From the NCBI GenBank assembly GCA_031213475.1, contig JARUPZ010000030.1:6751661-6815660 (forward strand): DNA of 64,000 nucleotides. The letters are read 5' to 3'. Positions 1 through 11,882 of this stretch are shown one piece after another. The DNA is from Nereocystis luetkeana (Eukaryota; Sar; Phaeophyceae; Laminariales; Laminariaceae). Both the position numbers and the translations under genes were made by a program. The notes below the pieces were generated by a model. That model worked only from the letters and a program-made list of their open reading frames with translations, did not search any database and was not told the DNA's origin. Numbering within the stretch: the first letter of the stretch is position 1; each line of letters starts with the position of its first letter.

Positions 1-684
1 CAGACACAACGTGAAATAGGGGGGGGGTCAAAATATTGCATCATTGATGGCCCATCATTACTTTGGTCTAGCCCTATGCCAGGCTTGACGCCCTCATGTA
101 TACCCACACCCATCCACCGGTGCTGCTTATTGCGTATGTCGAGGGAGGCGGTGCGGTACGGAATACATTGCCGAACGCCGGCATCCCACGGCGAAGTACG
201 AGTTGGTCGCGCACGATTCGATACAACACAAGGTACAGTACAAGATACGGTATAAGGCACAACACAATGAGCAGTAATTGGGAAGCGGCTGGCAGAGAAG
301 CGTATGAGGAATACTGCTGATTTACGGAAGGATATTCGGTTCATATTGGAGCGGCATCTACGCAATATTGTCGGAAGACAAGCATAACAATAATAGTGTG
401 CAGTACACGGTAGGCGACAAGATCGCAACACCCCGGCTCATGGCGTCGTCAAGAGTACTGCCCCCTAGCATAAGGGCAGTGTATAATGAAAGGTGATGGA
501 AGCAGGCGGGTGTAGAGTCGGTTTATTGTGTACACCAGCACTTCTGTGTACATCGCCGAGGAATAACGCCGCGGCGGCCCGGCGCTGGCTGAATCGTTAC
601 ACGTATGACCGGGACACCCCCCCCTGCACAACGTGGGGGTCAAAGAATCGCTGGGGAGACCTTGTGAGCAATTTAAGAAATCCC

Positions 685-830
685 ACAAGGTGTTGACAGC
701 CTCCCAATTCGGTACGCCTTACGTACTGGTGTGATACATTGCTCTGGCGTAAATTCTCTTTTTGAAGACATTGAACAATGTACTGTAGCAAACCCGACAA
801 GGTGTCGACAGCCTCTCCATGAGGTGCGCC
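685..830. repeat. Direct repeat, about 34 bp, 112 bp apart
   Basis: The module starting ACAAGGTGT(T/C)GACAGCCT occurs at 685-718 and again at 797-830. The two copies differ by several substitutions and both end in a GGT(A/G)CGCC-like word. Together with the inverted repeat at 766-858 this suggests a local duplication followed by divergence. Confidence 0.6.
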
Positions 831-858
831 GAATGATATGCTACATTGTTCAATGTCT
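766..858. repeat. Inverted repeat with 17-bp perfect arms
   Basis: AGACATTGAACAATGTA at 766-782 is matched by its exact reverse complement at 842-858, with a 59-bp loop. The arm is itself partly palindromic (ACATTGAACAATGT). It could be the end of a foldback element or a cruciform-forming site. No gene is attached. Confidence 0.65.
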
Positions 859-1350
859 CCACAATGTTTTTTTCACGCCCGAACTGTGCAACGGGGGGGT
901 CCCGGCCACCTGTGTTGTGAGCAGACTCTATGCGAGGTACAACGGGTGGACATCCCTTAGCCACGCCCCTCGTACGTTAGGGACGGTGCCTACTTTTTTT
1001 CAGGTCGTTTCTCACATACATGGAGAGGTGTACACTATTACAGTAGAGGAAGTCACACAAACCGATATAGGGAATGTTTGTACGATGGACAACTCGGCAA
1101 ACAACTCCATGAACCATTCTGCATTCATTGGCTAGGCGTACGGCGGATCATACTGTCGAATAATATATCAGATCACTCTGGCCGGTAATATAATCATCCT
1201 TCATACTCTAATAATAATATATTAATAGCATCAAACGAGGACTATATCACCGGCCGGAGTGGTATAGCGTAGCATCGCAATTATTTTGGGTAGTTGTTCA
1301 GACAGGGAGTACCACTAGCCAGAACAAAATTGGGCGCTAAAGTCCCCCCT

Positions 1351-1584
1351 CCACCGCACTGTGGTAACATGACTCTACCGCACTGTATCGGCACTGCACT
1401 GTAGTAGCATGACTCTACCGCACTGCAGTGACACCGCAGTGTAGTATCATAATTCTACCGCACTGTAGTGGCACCGCACTGTAGTAGCATAACTCTACCG
1501 CACAGTAGTGACACCGCACTGTAGTAGCATGCCTCTACCGCACTGTAGTGGCATGAGTCCACCGCACGCTAGTGGCACGACTCC
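1351..1584. repeat. Minisatellite, 40-bp unit
   Basis: About six units of roughly 40 bp, each made of two half units: TCTACCGCACTGTAGTGGCA and CCGCACTGTAGTAGCAT plus three variable bases. The copies differ by scattered substitutions. The internal core CCGCACTGTAGT repeats about every 20 bp, so the array probably grew from a 20-bp ancestor. No frame stays open across it in a way that suggests a protein repeat. Confidence 0.85.
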
Positions 1585-1758
1585 CAAGTAAGTCTCGTCG
1601 CTCTCTCCTTGATGACCGTACTGTTTCCAGCACAGGAGGGGCAATATAGTAGGATTGCCCAACTTGGTAGTTGCAACACCGCTGGGAGCCCGCGTTCCCT
1701 CGAGGTGCTCGGCTCTAGAATAGTTAGCTTGTTCTCGCCTCTAATGTACGTGTGGTGT

Positions 1759-1869
1759 CTATTACGGGGGGCCATAGTTAACAGGACCTATGGTATACAT
1801 AAAAACCTATATGTTTAATCATTTTTCCCAACAATATTTGGTCCTGTTAACTATGCCCCCCCGTAATAG
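1759..1869 (+). mobile_element. MITE-A copy 1
   Basis: A 111-bp non-coding element with terminal inverted repeats of 30 bp. The left end begins CTATTACGGGGGG and the right end is its reverse complement, with 29 of 30 positions matching. The core carries ATGGTATACATAAAAACC. Related copies lie at 27663, 38968 and 41181. It has no coding capacity, so it would be moved by a transposase made elsewhere. Termini and size fit a MITE; the superfamily is unresolved because no clean target-site duplication is visible at this copy. Confidence 0.85.
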
Positions 1870-1970
1870 ACGTATGTTGATACTCCGGAGTATAACCATT
1901 TTTACTAACAATATTTGGTCCTGTTAACTATGGCCCCCCGTAATAGACGTATGTTGATACTCCGGAGTAT
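1831..1970. repeat. 77-bp tandem duplication of a MITE-A end plus flank
   Basis: The right half of MITE-A copy 1 and its flank are repeated 77 bp further on: ACAATATTTGGTCC occurs at 1831 and 1908, and CCGTAATAGACGT follows in both. Each flank contains the palindrome ATACTCCGGAGTAT. The second unit therefore carries an orphan MITE right end at 1946 with no left partner. It looks like a replication or repair slip after insertion. Confidence 0.8.
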
Positions 1971-1984
1971 AGGCTCAGTAAACA

Positions 1985-3440
1985 TCAGACTGGTCCTGTA
2001 AACGGTACGGCATGTAACAGTCTTTTTCTAAACAAAAACCGTCAGCGATGATGGTTGGTGAAAGTTGGGGCTTCAGCTACGTTGTTCATAGCGTTTTATT
2101 GACTGGTGGATGCCTCCGTACCAACGAAGACCTTTCTCCAGCTTCCAACACCCTAGGTCACAATGTTTTGCTAGCAGTATGATGGAGGTGATGCGTGGTG
2201 CGTGATGCGTGCGTGTACCCATGCATGCACGCATGCGATTTTTTCACCCCCCTCAAACATCTCTTGTGATGGTGTCGTCAAAGGCCGTTGATTCCCCCCC
2301 CTGATTCCTTTCAAATAGTACCGGTGGGTCCAACAGGGATACATAATACGGTATACACGGAAAATAGAGAGAAGCGGAGCCACTAGCGGCCATGTTGGAA
2401 TAAAAAGAAACCGTGCTTGTGTACGTTTTGGTCGGAAGAGAAGGAAACCCATGTTTTTCAGTTTTGTTTCGCTTGGTTTTATTAATAGTATTCCCTTGTC
2501 TGGGGCTCAACACCTGAAGTGAAGTGTTGACTATTGTTATAGTGCACCCTTGGGCCCAACAAAATAGTTTAACCGCCACTGACTGACTCGCCGACTGGTC
2601 CACCCGACAAACACCCATCTATCTACAGTATCTACTGTATATACCTGTGAATATGTACATTTATGCGATGCGCCGACTCCAACACTCTCAACGTTTTTGC
2701 GGACTACCTACTACGTGATGCGTGGTGAATCCACATATATATATGCGTTATTGGCATCCTCCAGTATTTTCTCATGATGCATAACGCGTAAAGAAACACC
2801 GTTATTTCGTCTTGTACCTATATACCAGGTACCGGTACTAAATAGTACCAGTTGCTCCAGTAGGAAGAGCTTAGGATCTCGACGGACATATTCTAAGACG
2901 GTTCTAGAATAATAGCACAATAAGCGCGATTCGCGATTAAGATAGTTCGGAAGTGATCAAACCTGATCCCTAATAATTAATTGAGACGCCGCAAGTCCGA
3001 TAAGTGTATACTAGGTTCTCCTTGGGGGTGATGGTTGACTTGAAATCCCGAGGGTGTCGCAAGGCAACCAAGAAAGACACTGTAGTAGCAGGCGTTCGTT
3101 CCTCGTGCCTGCTGCAGTATACATACTCGAACGTAGGCACCGACTGGGCAAAAACGAAGAAAAATCTGGAAATCTAAAGAAAACATGATAAAATACCCGT
3201 TGGGCAAGGAGCCGGGCAAGTAACACCAACCACTTCAAACGAGTTTATAGTTACACTATTATTAATAGTTCTTGACTACTGCCGTAGAAAACGTGGCAAT
3301 CGCCTGAGGAATCCAGGCGGAAAATATCAGAAGAAGTTGTACGAGTGAGTCGATGACTGATGGGACAAGACCAAGTGGGGATGGAGAAATATTCCCGATT
3401 CCAGACATAATAACAGGAATTCCACTTTTTTGCCGGAAAC
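1985..3440. other. Intergenic, no gene recognised
   Basis: No supported gene. Short purine/pyrimidine tracts and a GTGCGTGATGCG-type degenerate run occur near 2190-2240. The open frames here are short and change frame often, and none shows a domain, signal peptide or splice-linked neighbour. Confidence 0.4.
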
Positions 3441-3444
3441 AATG

Positions 3445-4300
3445 CAGGGCCTTGTTTGGAGCAATTCCCGAGAATGGTGGGAATCGCGACGAATCAACCA
3501 CAACGGAGTTACCAGCGACGAACAAACAAACGCAAAAGCACCATTCGAAGGACCGAACCACGGCGAATCGAATGACGGTGTTGCTGTCTTCGATCACGAA
3601 ATGGGAACCGCGGTATGACCATGGGAATTATATCTCGGGAATTGGATCAAGTCCCGTGGTGCTTCGTGATCCTGCCATGGTTTGATCTTGCTTGTTGTGG
3701 AGCTTTTGCGATCCTCATTCCAATTCCCGAGGTGAAATTCCCGTGGTCATATCGAGGTGGTATAGTAAGGATTTTACCCTGAGCTGGGTAATCGATCGAT
3801 CTTTCATCCCTATAGCTCAGTACTGTAGTAGGTGGCACCTTCACTTTTGACGTCGTCCGGGTCGCGGCTTCGAAGCACACTTCGATTGTTTTTTTTCTAG
3901 AACCGCTTGCGCGTGCACCCCTAAAACCATACTACCGGTATGTCCTTGGTTCCCCAGGTAGTGAAACGAAGCGAGCAGTCAGATTACGCCCGTATACGAT
4001 ACAGACGCTCCCAATATCTCGCCGTTCAAAGGGGGGGGGGGAGTAGTTCAAGTATTACCCTGGGCTGGGTAATCGATCGATCTTTCATCCCTACCAGGTA
4101 TAGCTCAGTAGTAGGTGACACCTTCACAGCGGTTCCTACTTCGTGAACAAAAGAAAACCACAACCATTCGATTCGCCGTGGTTCGGTCTTTATTCTACGA
4201 GTGTTTTTGCGATTGATTAACCCTCACTGGTAACCCCTTTATGGTTGATCCACCGCGATTCCCGTCGCCCTCGGGAATTGCCCCGAGCATGGCTCTGAAA
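3445..4300. repeat. Element with inverted arms of about 150 bp, with a nested inverted repeat
   Basis: The arm at about 3447-3600 is matched in reverse complement by about 4149-4300. Shared words include GACCGAACCACGGCGAATCG and GCAATTCCCGAG. A second inverted pair lies inside: 3608-3648 and 3719-3757, sharing CCAATTCCCGAG and ATGGTCATA in reverse. The centre also holds a tRNA-like repeat (3767-3905). The arrangement looks like a foldback element or a head-to-head duplication. It encodes no recognisable protein; the frame at 3353-3685 simply runs through the left arm. Confidence 0.7.
3767..4147 (+). repeat. tRNA-like SINE-type repeat, copy 1
   Basis: The unit begins near GGGTAATCGATCGATC and continues with TAGCTCAGT...AGTAGGTGG, which resembles a pol III A box. 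About 40 bp on is CGGCTTCGAAGC, a degenerate B box (GGTTCGANNCC), followed by a T-run. The body then runs through a GTTCCCCAGGTA-like word, and the head module recurs near 4055-4140. A second copy lies at 5545-5920. A tRNA-derived SINE is the best reading. The acceptor and T stems do not pair, so it is not a working tRNA gene. Confidence 0.5.
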
Positions 4301-5057
4301 AAACGGACGGCGTCAGCTGAACGGCCAATCAATGGGTAGAGCTGGGTACTACTGTGCTATCATAATGTCAGCCAAAAGACAAGGAACCCCGGTTGCGCCT
4401 GCAACCAGGAAACTGGATTCGAACCGAAGCGCCCTCCCGGCTTGGCTCGCGAGGGGGCCCTGGCATAGATAGGCGCCACTCACTGTAGGCCCCGCTGGAG
4501 GCGCACTGCCGGACACGTGCTTACGCGAGTTGGATTCATTACTATTTCCGAGGTTTTCTTCTTTCGGGAAAGTTATGAGTGATCCATGTTGAAGATCATG
4601 CTGCACATTGTCAGATGGCAAGAAAGAGGAATAATAATAATTAACTATACATCGAGCAAAACAGCACGATTACTTTGGGCTTTTTCAGGCCATATTCAAA
4701 GCAAATTTTCGAGTCAGGGGTTGAACCAAAACGAACCAAAAGAGAAAACAGAGCCACACTCCCCGCGATGTCGGAATTCGTACGTACCGAGTCGAATTTT
4801 TAGTCAGAAGTTATATAAAACAACTTTTTTTTTTCACGTTTTTTAAATTCCATTTTACTATACCCCCCCCTCCCCGCCCCTATCTGGAACTCAATAAAAT
4901 AATGGGGTTTTCGTTTTTTTTTCATGTATCTTTGTGGGGTGGTATAAGATACCAGGTATACTGTAGATAGACTCCGGAAATAGGTAGAAAACACGGACAA
5001 TATGAATGGTGATGCACCCTCTCTACGCGAAACTCTCTACGCGAAAGGCTCCTCTTC

Positions 5058-5115
5058 ATTAAGTAGTAGTAGCAGTAGTAGCAGCAGTAGTAGTAGTAGT
5101 AGTAGCAGTAGTAGT
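5058..5115. repeat. AGT/AGC trinucleotide microsatellite
   Basis: An imperfect run of AGT units with interspersed AGC units, about 55 bp. It reads as poly-Tyr/Cys on the reverse strand, which explains the low-complexity frame there and is not a sign of a gene. Confidence 0.9.
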
Positions 5116-5544
5116 GTATTTTTGACGGAATTGTGAGAAATTCGACGAATGCTACAATGCATCCGACGAATTCCGTTCGTTGCATGGATTCCGCTATATA
5201 TATGCTCTACACTTTTAGTGCCTGTTTTCCGGATACCTCTATGAATAAGAAGAGGAAGAGTGAACTGTTCCCGGGGTTGTTATTCTCATATTGACTCATG
5301 CCCAAAATATTGAGTCTGCAGTCACCGGGCAGGCGCCGAAAAACAGGAGCGGAAGAATACATCTATCTGGGGAAAGGTCTGTACCATCGGTTTTGAGCCC
5401 AGGCGATATCATACATGAAAAAGGATTTTATCCACCAGAAGTTACTACAGTAGTTTTGGCTGCCACACCTGAGATATAATAATACCAGTATGGTATACGA
5501 TGGTGTGACCGAAACGGTTGTGATTGGCGATGGTATTACAAGGG

Positions 5545-5920
5545 TTATCCTGCGTTGGGTAATCCATCGATCTCTCTTACCCCTATATAGTATAGCTCAG
5601 TACCAGGTAGTTACCACCTTCACATGTATGTGACGTCGTCGAGGACACGGGCTCGAATATAACTTCGAACGTTTCTTTCGTAGAAACTCTTGCGCGTGCG
5701 ATCCCTAAATACGCCAATTCCCTTGTTCCCCAGGTATTGGAACGAAGCTCCTAGGTCAGCGTACGGCCGTATACGGTACCGACGCCCCCAAGATCCCGTC
5801 GTTCAGAGGGGGGGCGTATATAAAGGGATCACTCTGGCCTGGGTAATTGATCGATCTACGTACCTCTATGGGTCAATAGGTCATCCCATCACAATGACCG
5901 TACCACGTGCCAGGTGGCAG
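5545..5920 (+). repeat. tRNA-like SINE-type repeat, copy 2
   Basis: Collinear with 3767-4147. It has a GGGTAATC-CATCGATC head, TAGCTCAGTACCAGGTAG as the A-box region, GGGCTCGAATA as the B-box region, then TTGCGCGTGCGATCCCTAAA, TTGTTCCCCAGGTATTGG, a GTATACGGTACCGACGC stretch, a G-run and a second head module near 5835. A TACCAGGTA word falls inside the A-box region. The two copies differ by many substitutions and small indels, so both are old. Confidence 0.5.
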
Positions 5921-6559
5921 TCACCTGAAAACGACCCGAAGACCCGTTGAACCTCCCCACGGCCTGGTGCTTGGTACCGCATACTGCACTATACTAGGAT
6001 CCGGCCCATTACCCATTGCCCATCCTCCCACTGCTCCTTTGTCCCATTGGCTCATTGCCCCATGTTTATATATATATATATACATACACCGGTACTGCAG
6101 TACGTACATTATAGAGTGTTGGATATCGGTATCGGAATCGAAATCGATACGATACCGACAAGCAAAAAGATAATCTACTTCGTATACCTGTCTGTCACTT
6201 ACTTGCGACTTCGGTATTTGATACATCGAAAATTAAAATTCGTTCAGCGTCAGCGAAAAAAAGACACGGCGATGGCACACAGGCGTACAGGCACACAGGG
6301 GGATGGACGGCGAAACACGTTCGAAACGACGATGTATGGAATATATCGAAACTCTCGACATCATATCTAACACTATACGTAACCGGTACGCACCTTGCAC
6401 TATAGTTCAGCTGCCATCAATAAAAAACTGTATTTGTCGTCATAACATTATTCATTTTTGACAATTCATACAGAGTCTACCGGTGTATCATACCTGGTAC
6501 CTGGTGCTTGGTACATATATATATATATACACACAGTAGAAGAAAGTAAGACATTTCCG

Positions 6560-7180
6560 CAAGATCCACTTTTTGGTCGATGAAATGGCGTGACGGAAGA
6601 AGTCGCAGCAAACGGATCTTCAAACCACCCGCTAGATGTTGTTCAATCCTCAACAAATACATCGCTTCATCGGCTTGCAGGAAATCAACGACCCGCCCGC
6701 CACAGCAGTCGAGGCCTTCGCAGGTGCTACTACTGCTGCTGTCTACCGAACGGAAAATATTGTCAAAGACAGGCACAGGCCTCGTTTGGTAGTACGGCTG
6801 ACATCGCGTTAAACGGTCACCGCGAAGTTGGTGGTTTCGGACCCGAGCCGTCTGCTAATAATACCACACCCGAGATATCTGCAGAGGCTCAAAATCTTCT
6901 GCGCCTCCAGTACCTCTGAACCGCCATCTTCGAGTTAGGGAAGACCGGGAAAGAAAGCAGGTGCGCTAGGTACGCGTATTGAACGTCTTGTTCCGAGTAC
7001 CAGGAAGGCTTACGAGTAATGTTTGGATACATACCGTTTCTGTCTTTTTTTCAACCTATCGATTTTTCTCCGAGTCACATTAAGAACATTCACTGGCAAT
7101 AACATGCCGAACCCCGGTCACTGGGTAGCTCGTCAAGCCTTGGCTGGCACCATCAGCCTCCATGTCATTCAATATATATT
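6560..7180 (-). repeat. Decayed coding repeat (relic family R), copy 3
   Basis: Read on the minus strand, this region aligns with the better copies at 46557-47196 and 32490-32960. Shared landmarks in order are a GAAAAATCGATAG word (about 7060), GCGCACCTGCTT (about 6965), GGTACTGGAGGCGCAGAAGA encoding a GAEDFEPL-like peptide (about 6905), and GATGTC(A/G)GCCG (about 6805). Frameshifts and stops break every frame. It is a fragment of a multicopy, probably mobile, gene of unknown identity. Confidence 0.45.
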
Positions 7181-8176
7181 CAGTATTCCACGAGTTTGTT
7201 TGTCCAGTACCACTGCTACTCCTATAATACCAGGTACACTTGTTGTAGTTATTAGTAGCTGCAGTATCGTATGACACGGAAATAATACGATAAGTACATA
7301 CACACCAATATACTTCATACTCGTACGACGTAGGTAAGGGTTTTCTTAGGACTCCAGGTTCTCGAACCCTAACTTTGAAATCGTCGAAACCAAGGAAAAA
7401 AGCTGAAACCGCCAACTACGCACACACTGACTGGTCTGGCATTTATTACATTCCTGGTATTTTAAACGAACAACACGCACGTGTAGTTGTCCTGTCGGCA
7501 CGGAAAACTCGGGGTCGGTGTTTTGCGTGCAGCATACGATATTTCACGATGATGAATGACCTTGCTACCTATCATGCCACTACTGTTATAGTAGGGCAAC
7601 TATCGTGCGTGATGCATGCTTTCGTTCCATCGTTCGTTACGTTGCTGTCGTTTGCTATTATTCTCTTGCAGACATATGGCCAGCGCCCTTTTGGCAGTAC
7701 GGCCGAGTCGTTCACAACAACTCACTGTCGGAGTGACATACGCTTGGTATTAATAATAGTAACGGTACAGGGTAGTTGTGAAGGGACTGCCGGGTTCTCC
7801 GAGTTTTTGAATACAATGTCCAGGTTGCCCCTACATAGTCATACTCGTACACATTTTTTATTGTTTGGTTCTTCTTGAGTGGTTACCTCGTAGTATGTGG
7901 CTTTCCCCCCTGTTCTCATGCGTGGAGCCGTCGGTCGCCGCACCCTGCTGTTGAATCACCGGATAGATGCGCGCGATGGCGCAGCAGCTACCTGCCGCCA
8001 TTGGAAGGTCGGGTTGAGTGCACCAGTTCCTTGCGTTCGGGGCTACATTCCGACACACGCATACGTTCTACTAGATATTATCATAGAAGATTGCGCTGGA
8101 ACTCAGATTGTATGTTGCTGCATCTATCTGCAATAATCTTGAGAGTTTATACGCGATGCCAGTGAGGTTGTTACGC

Positions 8177-8197
8177 TTAGGGTTAGGGTTAGGGTTA
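8177..8197 (+). repeat. Interstitial telomere-type repeat, TTAGGG x3
   Basis: Three consecutive TTAGGG units followed by TTAC. The motif is the vertebrate/brown-algal type of telomere unit. It lies far from any chromosome end visible here, so it is interstitial, probably inserted during break repair. Similar short runs lie at 34845 and 36480. Confidence 0.85.
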
Positions 8198-8344
8198 CAC
8201 ACGCTTGTGGCAAGTGAGAACGTGAGCTTGCGCATGCATGCGAGCCGTGTGAACTCACCAGACCTTATATGCCCACCCCGAAGCTCCACTACCGCCGCAC
8301 AACACAACGGATACAGTAGTAACAGCGACCATTGTCGGAGGACA

Positions 8345-8887
8345 TCATCCTTGAGAGCGAGGCCAGCACGGCGCACTCCAAAGAGCGCTGGAAGCAGCCA
8401 GCAATTCTAATATCGAACGTATCACGAGCGAAACAGAAGATACGCGGGATAACTTTCGACAGACGGAGCTACGCACCACGCGTGGAAATAGTCCGAGATC
8501 GGCGTGTCTCCCGTCTATGTTAAAGCACGAGCTAGTAGCTCTACCTTTGACTACGGACGTGGCCAATGTGCATCGGCGCGAGTGCCCCAACAAGCGGCTA
8601 TTCCTATTTATTTGGAGGGCACTTGACGAGCTTTGTTCAGTTTCCGGCCTCTGTTCGGTTTTCAATAGTGTGCGAGGCAAGAGTCTCCCAGTAGCGGCGT
8701 CGTACAGCGGTAGATAGTCTCCGTGAGAGTGGTAACTCGTACTATTAATGTTACATGATCTGGGCGCAGCACTACCAAACACGAAGCCACGTGGTCGTGC
8801 GTTACCAATGCGTGTCACGATGCTCCACAAGTTGCGAAATGTATAAATACTCACATCATATGTATTACGTGTTGAGTGCAACAGCAC
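8345..8887 (-). CDS. Uncertain 180-aa open frame
   Basis: Stop-free for 180 codons on the minus strand, with no domain, signal peptide or membrane segment that I recognise. The composition is Ser/Arg-rich with low Lys, more like antisense or random frame than a typical protein. The plus strand has a shorter frame (8517-8717) that looks equally plausible. No splice-linked exon nearby supports either. Most likely a chance frame. Confidence 0.12.
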   Translation of the reverse strand: MLLHSTRNTYDVSIYTFRNLWSIVTRIGNARPRGFVFGSAAPRSCNINSTSYHSHGDYLPLYDAATGRLLPRTLLKTEQRPETEQSSSSALQINRNSRLLGHSRRCTLATSVVKGRATSSCFNIDGRHADLGLFPRVVRSSVCRKLSRVSSVSLVIRSILELLAASSALWSAPCWPRSQG

Positions 8888-8967
8888 TTAATTCTCTTTT
8901 GTTCTGCACAAAATAGAACAGGTAGTGCGCTACTATTTAATAATGCACTCTTATGCGTATTGTTCGA

Positions 8968-8987
8968 GACGGGGGGGGGGGGGGGGG
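8968..8987. repeat. G homopolymer run
   Basis: About 18 consecutive G, then TGA and GGGGG. It is a possible G-quadruplex former and a place where assembly or sequencing is unreliable. A similar G-run lies at 37346-37362. Confidence 0.9.
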
Positions 8988-11224
8988 TGAGGGGGTTGCG
9001 GGCACCTTGCCATGGTGAAACAAGCATCCCCCCCCGACGTAGAAATATTCATTATAAATATAACCCATTATTTTTGACAACAAGGTCTCTGGCTGACGGA
9101 GCTCCCCCACAGAAGAACGGACTACCCAACGTCATTGGAACTCTGTTGTAGAAACTTAGCTGTGTTTTGCAATAGGATTCGTTAAATAACTTTTAGTACA
9201 CAGACAATGAAATCGTGTGTCAAGCTTAGCTTACATTGTTTTTGATCGAAAAGGGCTGTTGCTAACTGTTGCAGCCCCTCAATTGGGGAGTCTGCTGTGA
9301 AACAAATTACTGTAGATGCTACCCCTGACGTAGCACGGTTTTTATTTTGGCAAACACTTGCCTGTGGCACGAAGTACCAGGTACTGTTCTTGCAGCTGAC
9401 CGGTCCAGGTGTACTGCTATAAGTTGCCACTTTGCTACGGCGACTCGATGTCGTCGTCCCTACTACTTGATCGATCTGGTATTAATAGTTGAAGGAGGAG
9501 GGTTGGGGTCGAACGATTGTAGACCCCATTCCGCGCTTTGTTTCTGTTGGGCGACCAAGAGCGCCCGACCTCTCGCCCTCCGCTGTCTTACACCTTACCT
9601 GTCGCTTCGTGGTATGATTTCTTCCTTGGTTTTTCCCGGCGTGAAATGTTCGCTCCATGTTCCCATCTCCGCGCTTTGACGCGCTCTACGATAGGGAATA
9701 CCTTATTTCCTTATATCATTGGTAATTCAGACCGTTTCTGACTGCCGGGGCTCCCTAAGGCCATGTAGGATCTCTACTCGCTATCCTTGAAACACCTATA
9801 TTAAACTGTGTTTTACATCTTACCATGGTACATACGATATTATTAGTCGGCCTTGGGATCGCACATGATTTTTTCTTTTCAAAGCCAGTTTTTGGGTTTG
9901 GTATTCGAAGAGTCCCAGAAGAAGTACCTGGTAGGTAATTCACCCCAATCGTGGCATGTGTCCTTTCTGGGTTCGCCAGCACGCCGCGTTGAACCACCAG
10001 CTTTCCAACCCCTGTATAAGACCGCCTTAGGCGCTGGGGGATCACTGAGCCTGTGCCTTGTGGGACGTAACACCACCACCTCGACTATTGTAACTTTTCA
10101 GTAACTGGGTTCTGTACATTTTCCCCTGCGACACGTACAATACCTTCGCTTCCAGTGCCCCCGAGCCAAGTTTCTCTGTAGATCCTTCTCTCCGGGTCCC
10201 TGCCTTAGTCCCATGCTACCAGTGGTGTTCCTGTATTCAGGCGAATGTTCTCCATTGACTGAACTCCTCACAATAACAACCCAACATCGCTGGATCCGAT
10301 TATGCTGATACGAAGTACATTATTACAGCTAGGATACCGACCGTTTCCTTAAAGGTTGAGACCTGCCGTAGGGATTTATGTGGAGTAGCTCACCTCGTGC
10401 GAGTGCGATGTCGAACACCGCACACAACGTGATCTACGGCTTAGGCTTAAATGTGTTGATGCCGACTATGGTTGCGCTTGTTGGGACGAACGAAGGTGCG
10501 TGTCGACGACGATCGCGCATGCCTCTCTGTGCCCTAGAGGCCTGTCTGTTGTGCGAATATGTGAATATGTGCATCGGTTTTAAACATCTAACCCATCTAT
10601 CTGTCGAATTTCACGGATATTTTCGGTCGAACGGCAACTACCGGGCCCGATGGTTCCACACATGAGACAACTAGTCTATTCCCATTTCATGATCGAGGTG
10701 TTTTAGGGCTGATATCGCCCTGATCTGTACTACCTAGTTCACGTTGCCAGGTGGAGGCCGTATACGTTGAACTCATCTAGGACTGGTTTTCTGGGCTGGA
10801 TCTGTGCTACACATATCTTGCACAACGTATCATAACGACACGCCAGGATCTAGATGATCTACGTACAAACTGTGACCCCTCCGCCATCGGGGTGGAGGTA
10901 CCGGTCCTAATCCCCAGTAGATACAACGTGCATGGTCAACCCATGCGAGTCAGTGATTGGTTAGGCTGGTATTTGCATCAGTCGGCCCGTGAGACGAGGA
11001 TGTGCGTACGTTCTTTCATGGGTGGTCAGGGTGGATTCAGTTGACGTGTCGATCTAGACATTTACAAACTGGGGAATGTCTCACGACTATTCCTCCAATA
11101 GTTGATGTAGTAAACTAGATGAGATATCTGCCGCAACAACCGCCAACGTGCTGACAGTAAAAGCTCACCATCTATAGCACGAGCCAGTCCATGACCAGAC
11201 TACAATCACAGTAGTCTAAAAGCC

Positions 11225-11280
11225 AAGCACGCACACACACCCATATATATACCTGGTATATATATATATATATATGCACA
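11225..11280. repeat. CA and TA microsatellites
   Basis: A short CA run is followed by two TA runs interrupted by TACCTGGTA (11250-11258). The pattern is simple sequence, with the over-represented 9-mer sitting inside it. Confidence 0.8.
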
Positions 11281-11804
11281 TGGTTTCATGATTAGCATAG
11301 GTAGTGCAAGTACACACCAAACACTTATCTTAAGTGCCATACACTGTAAACACAACATAGGCCTCTCCCCCTCCGTCAGATGCGAATCCTTTTTCTGTCA
11401 GAGACTGGTTTCTGGGCGTTGCGAGGCCAATCGCTGTACCAGGCCAACTCTAATCGAGGGGCCACCCTCAGTGAGAATGTGCGCGTCGGTTACGCGACCA
11501 ATACCGTGACCCGATGCGCTAAGGGTTAGTTTACCAGGACATCACAACACAAGCAGCAGGGCGACAGGTACTGACCGAGTCGATATCATTACGTGACCAT
11601 GTTATCATTCTGTCTGGCTCGAGGTCGCACAGCGGGCCTTTTACGTCTATGTTCTGTCTGCGTCTTATTGATACATCGTTTCGCCTTACTCAGGGTTATG
11701 CAGCCTCAACACTCTCCTATTTGCGCCAGCTTGTGCAACGTGGCTCACGTGAGACGCCTTTTGCTTGCATATATGTACGCAGTGCACAAGTAAACATACC
11801 AGGT

Positions 11805-11882
11805 GTGCCCTTGCCTGGCATCGAACCCACGACTAAAGCGCTCAAGAGGCCATGCTGACCATGCCGATGCAGACTACCAGTG
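11805..11882 (-). repeat. tRNA-like sequence (possible SINE head)
   Basis: On the minus strand, GGTCAGCATGGCC resembles an A box and GTGGGTTCGATGCC is a good B box, about 30 bp apart. The arms that should close the T and acceptor stems do not pair properly, so a functional tRNA is unlikely. A decayed tRNA pseudogene or SINE head fits best. Confidence 0.3.

Larger units (their letters stand above)
1..1150. other. Repeat-rich left edge without a clear gene
   Basis: No convincing gene is visible. The stretch is built from short diverged modules. A G-run followed by GTC recurs near 20, 630 and 890, each time after a CACAACG- or GCAACG-like word. A 34-bp module is directly repeated and an inverted repeat sits between the copies (listed separately). 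The one longer frame, at 731-1135 (+), lies entirely over these modules, so it is probably not coding. This may be the inside of a decayed transposable element whose left end is outside the window. Confidence 0.4.

Noticed and set aside
7375-7878. 167-codon plus frame with a hydrophobic middle
   Set aside because: The composition is His/Thr-rich and irregular, there is no recognisable domain, and the length is within chance expectation.
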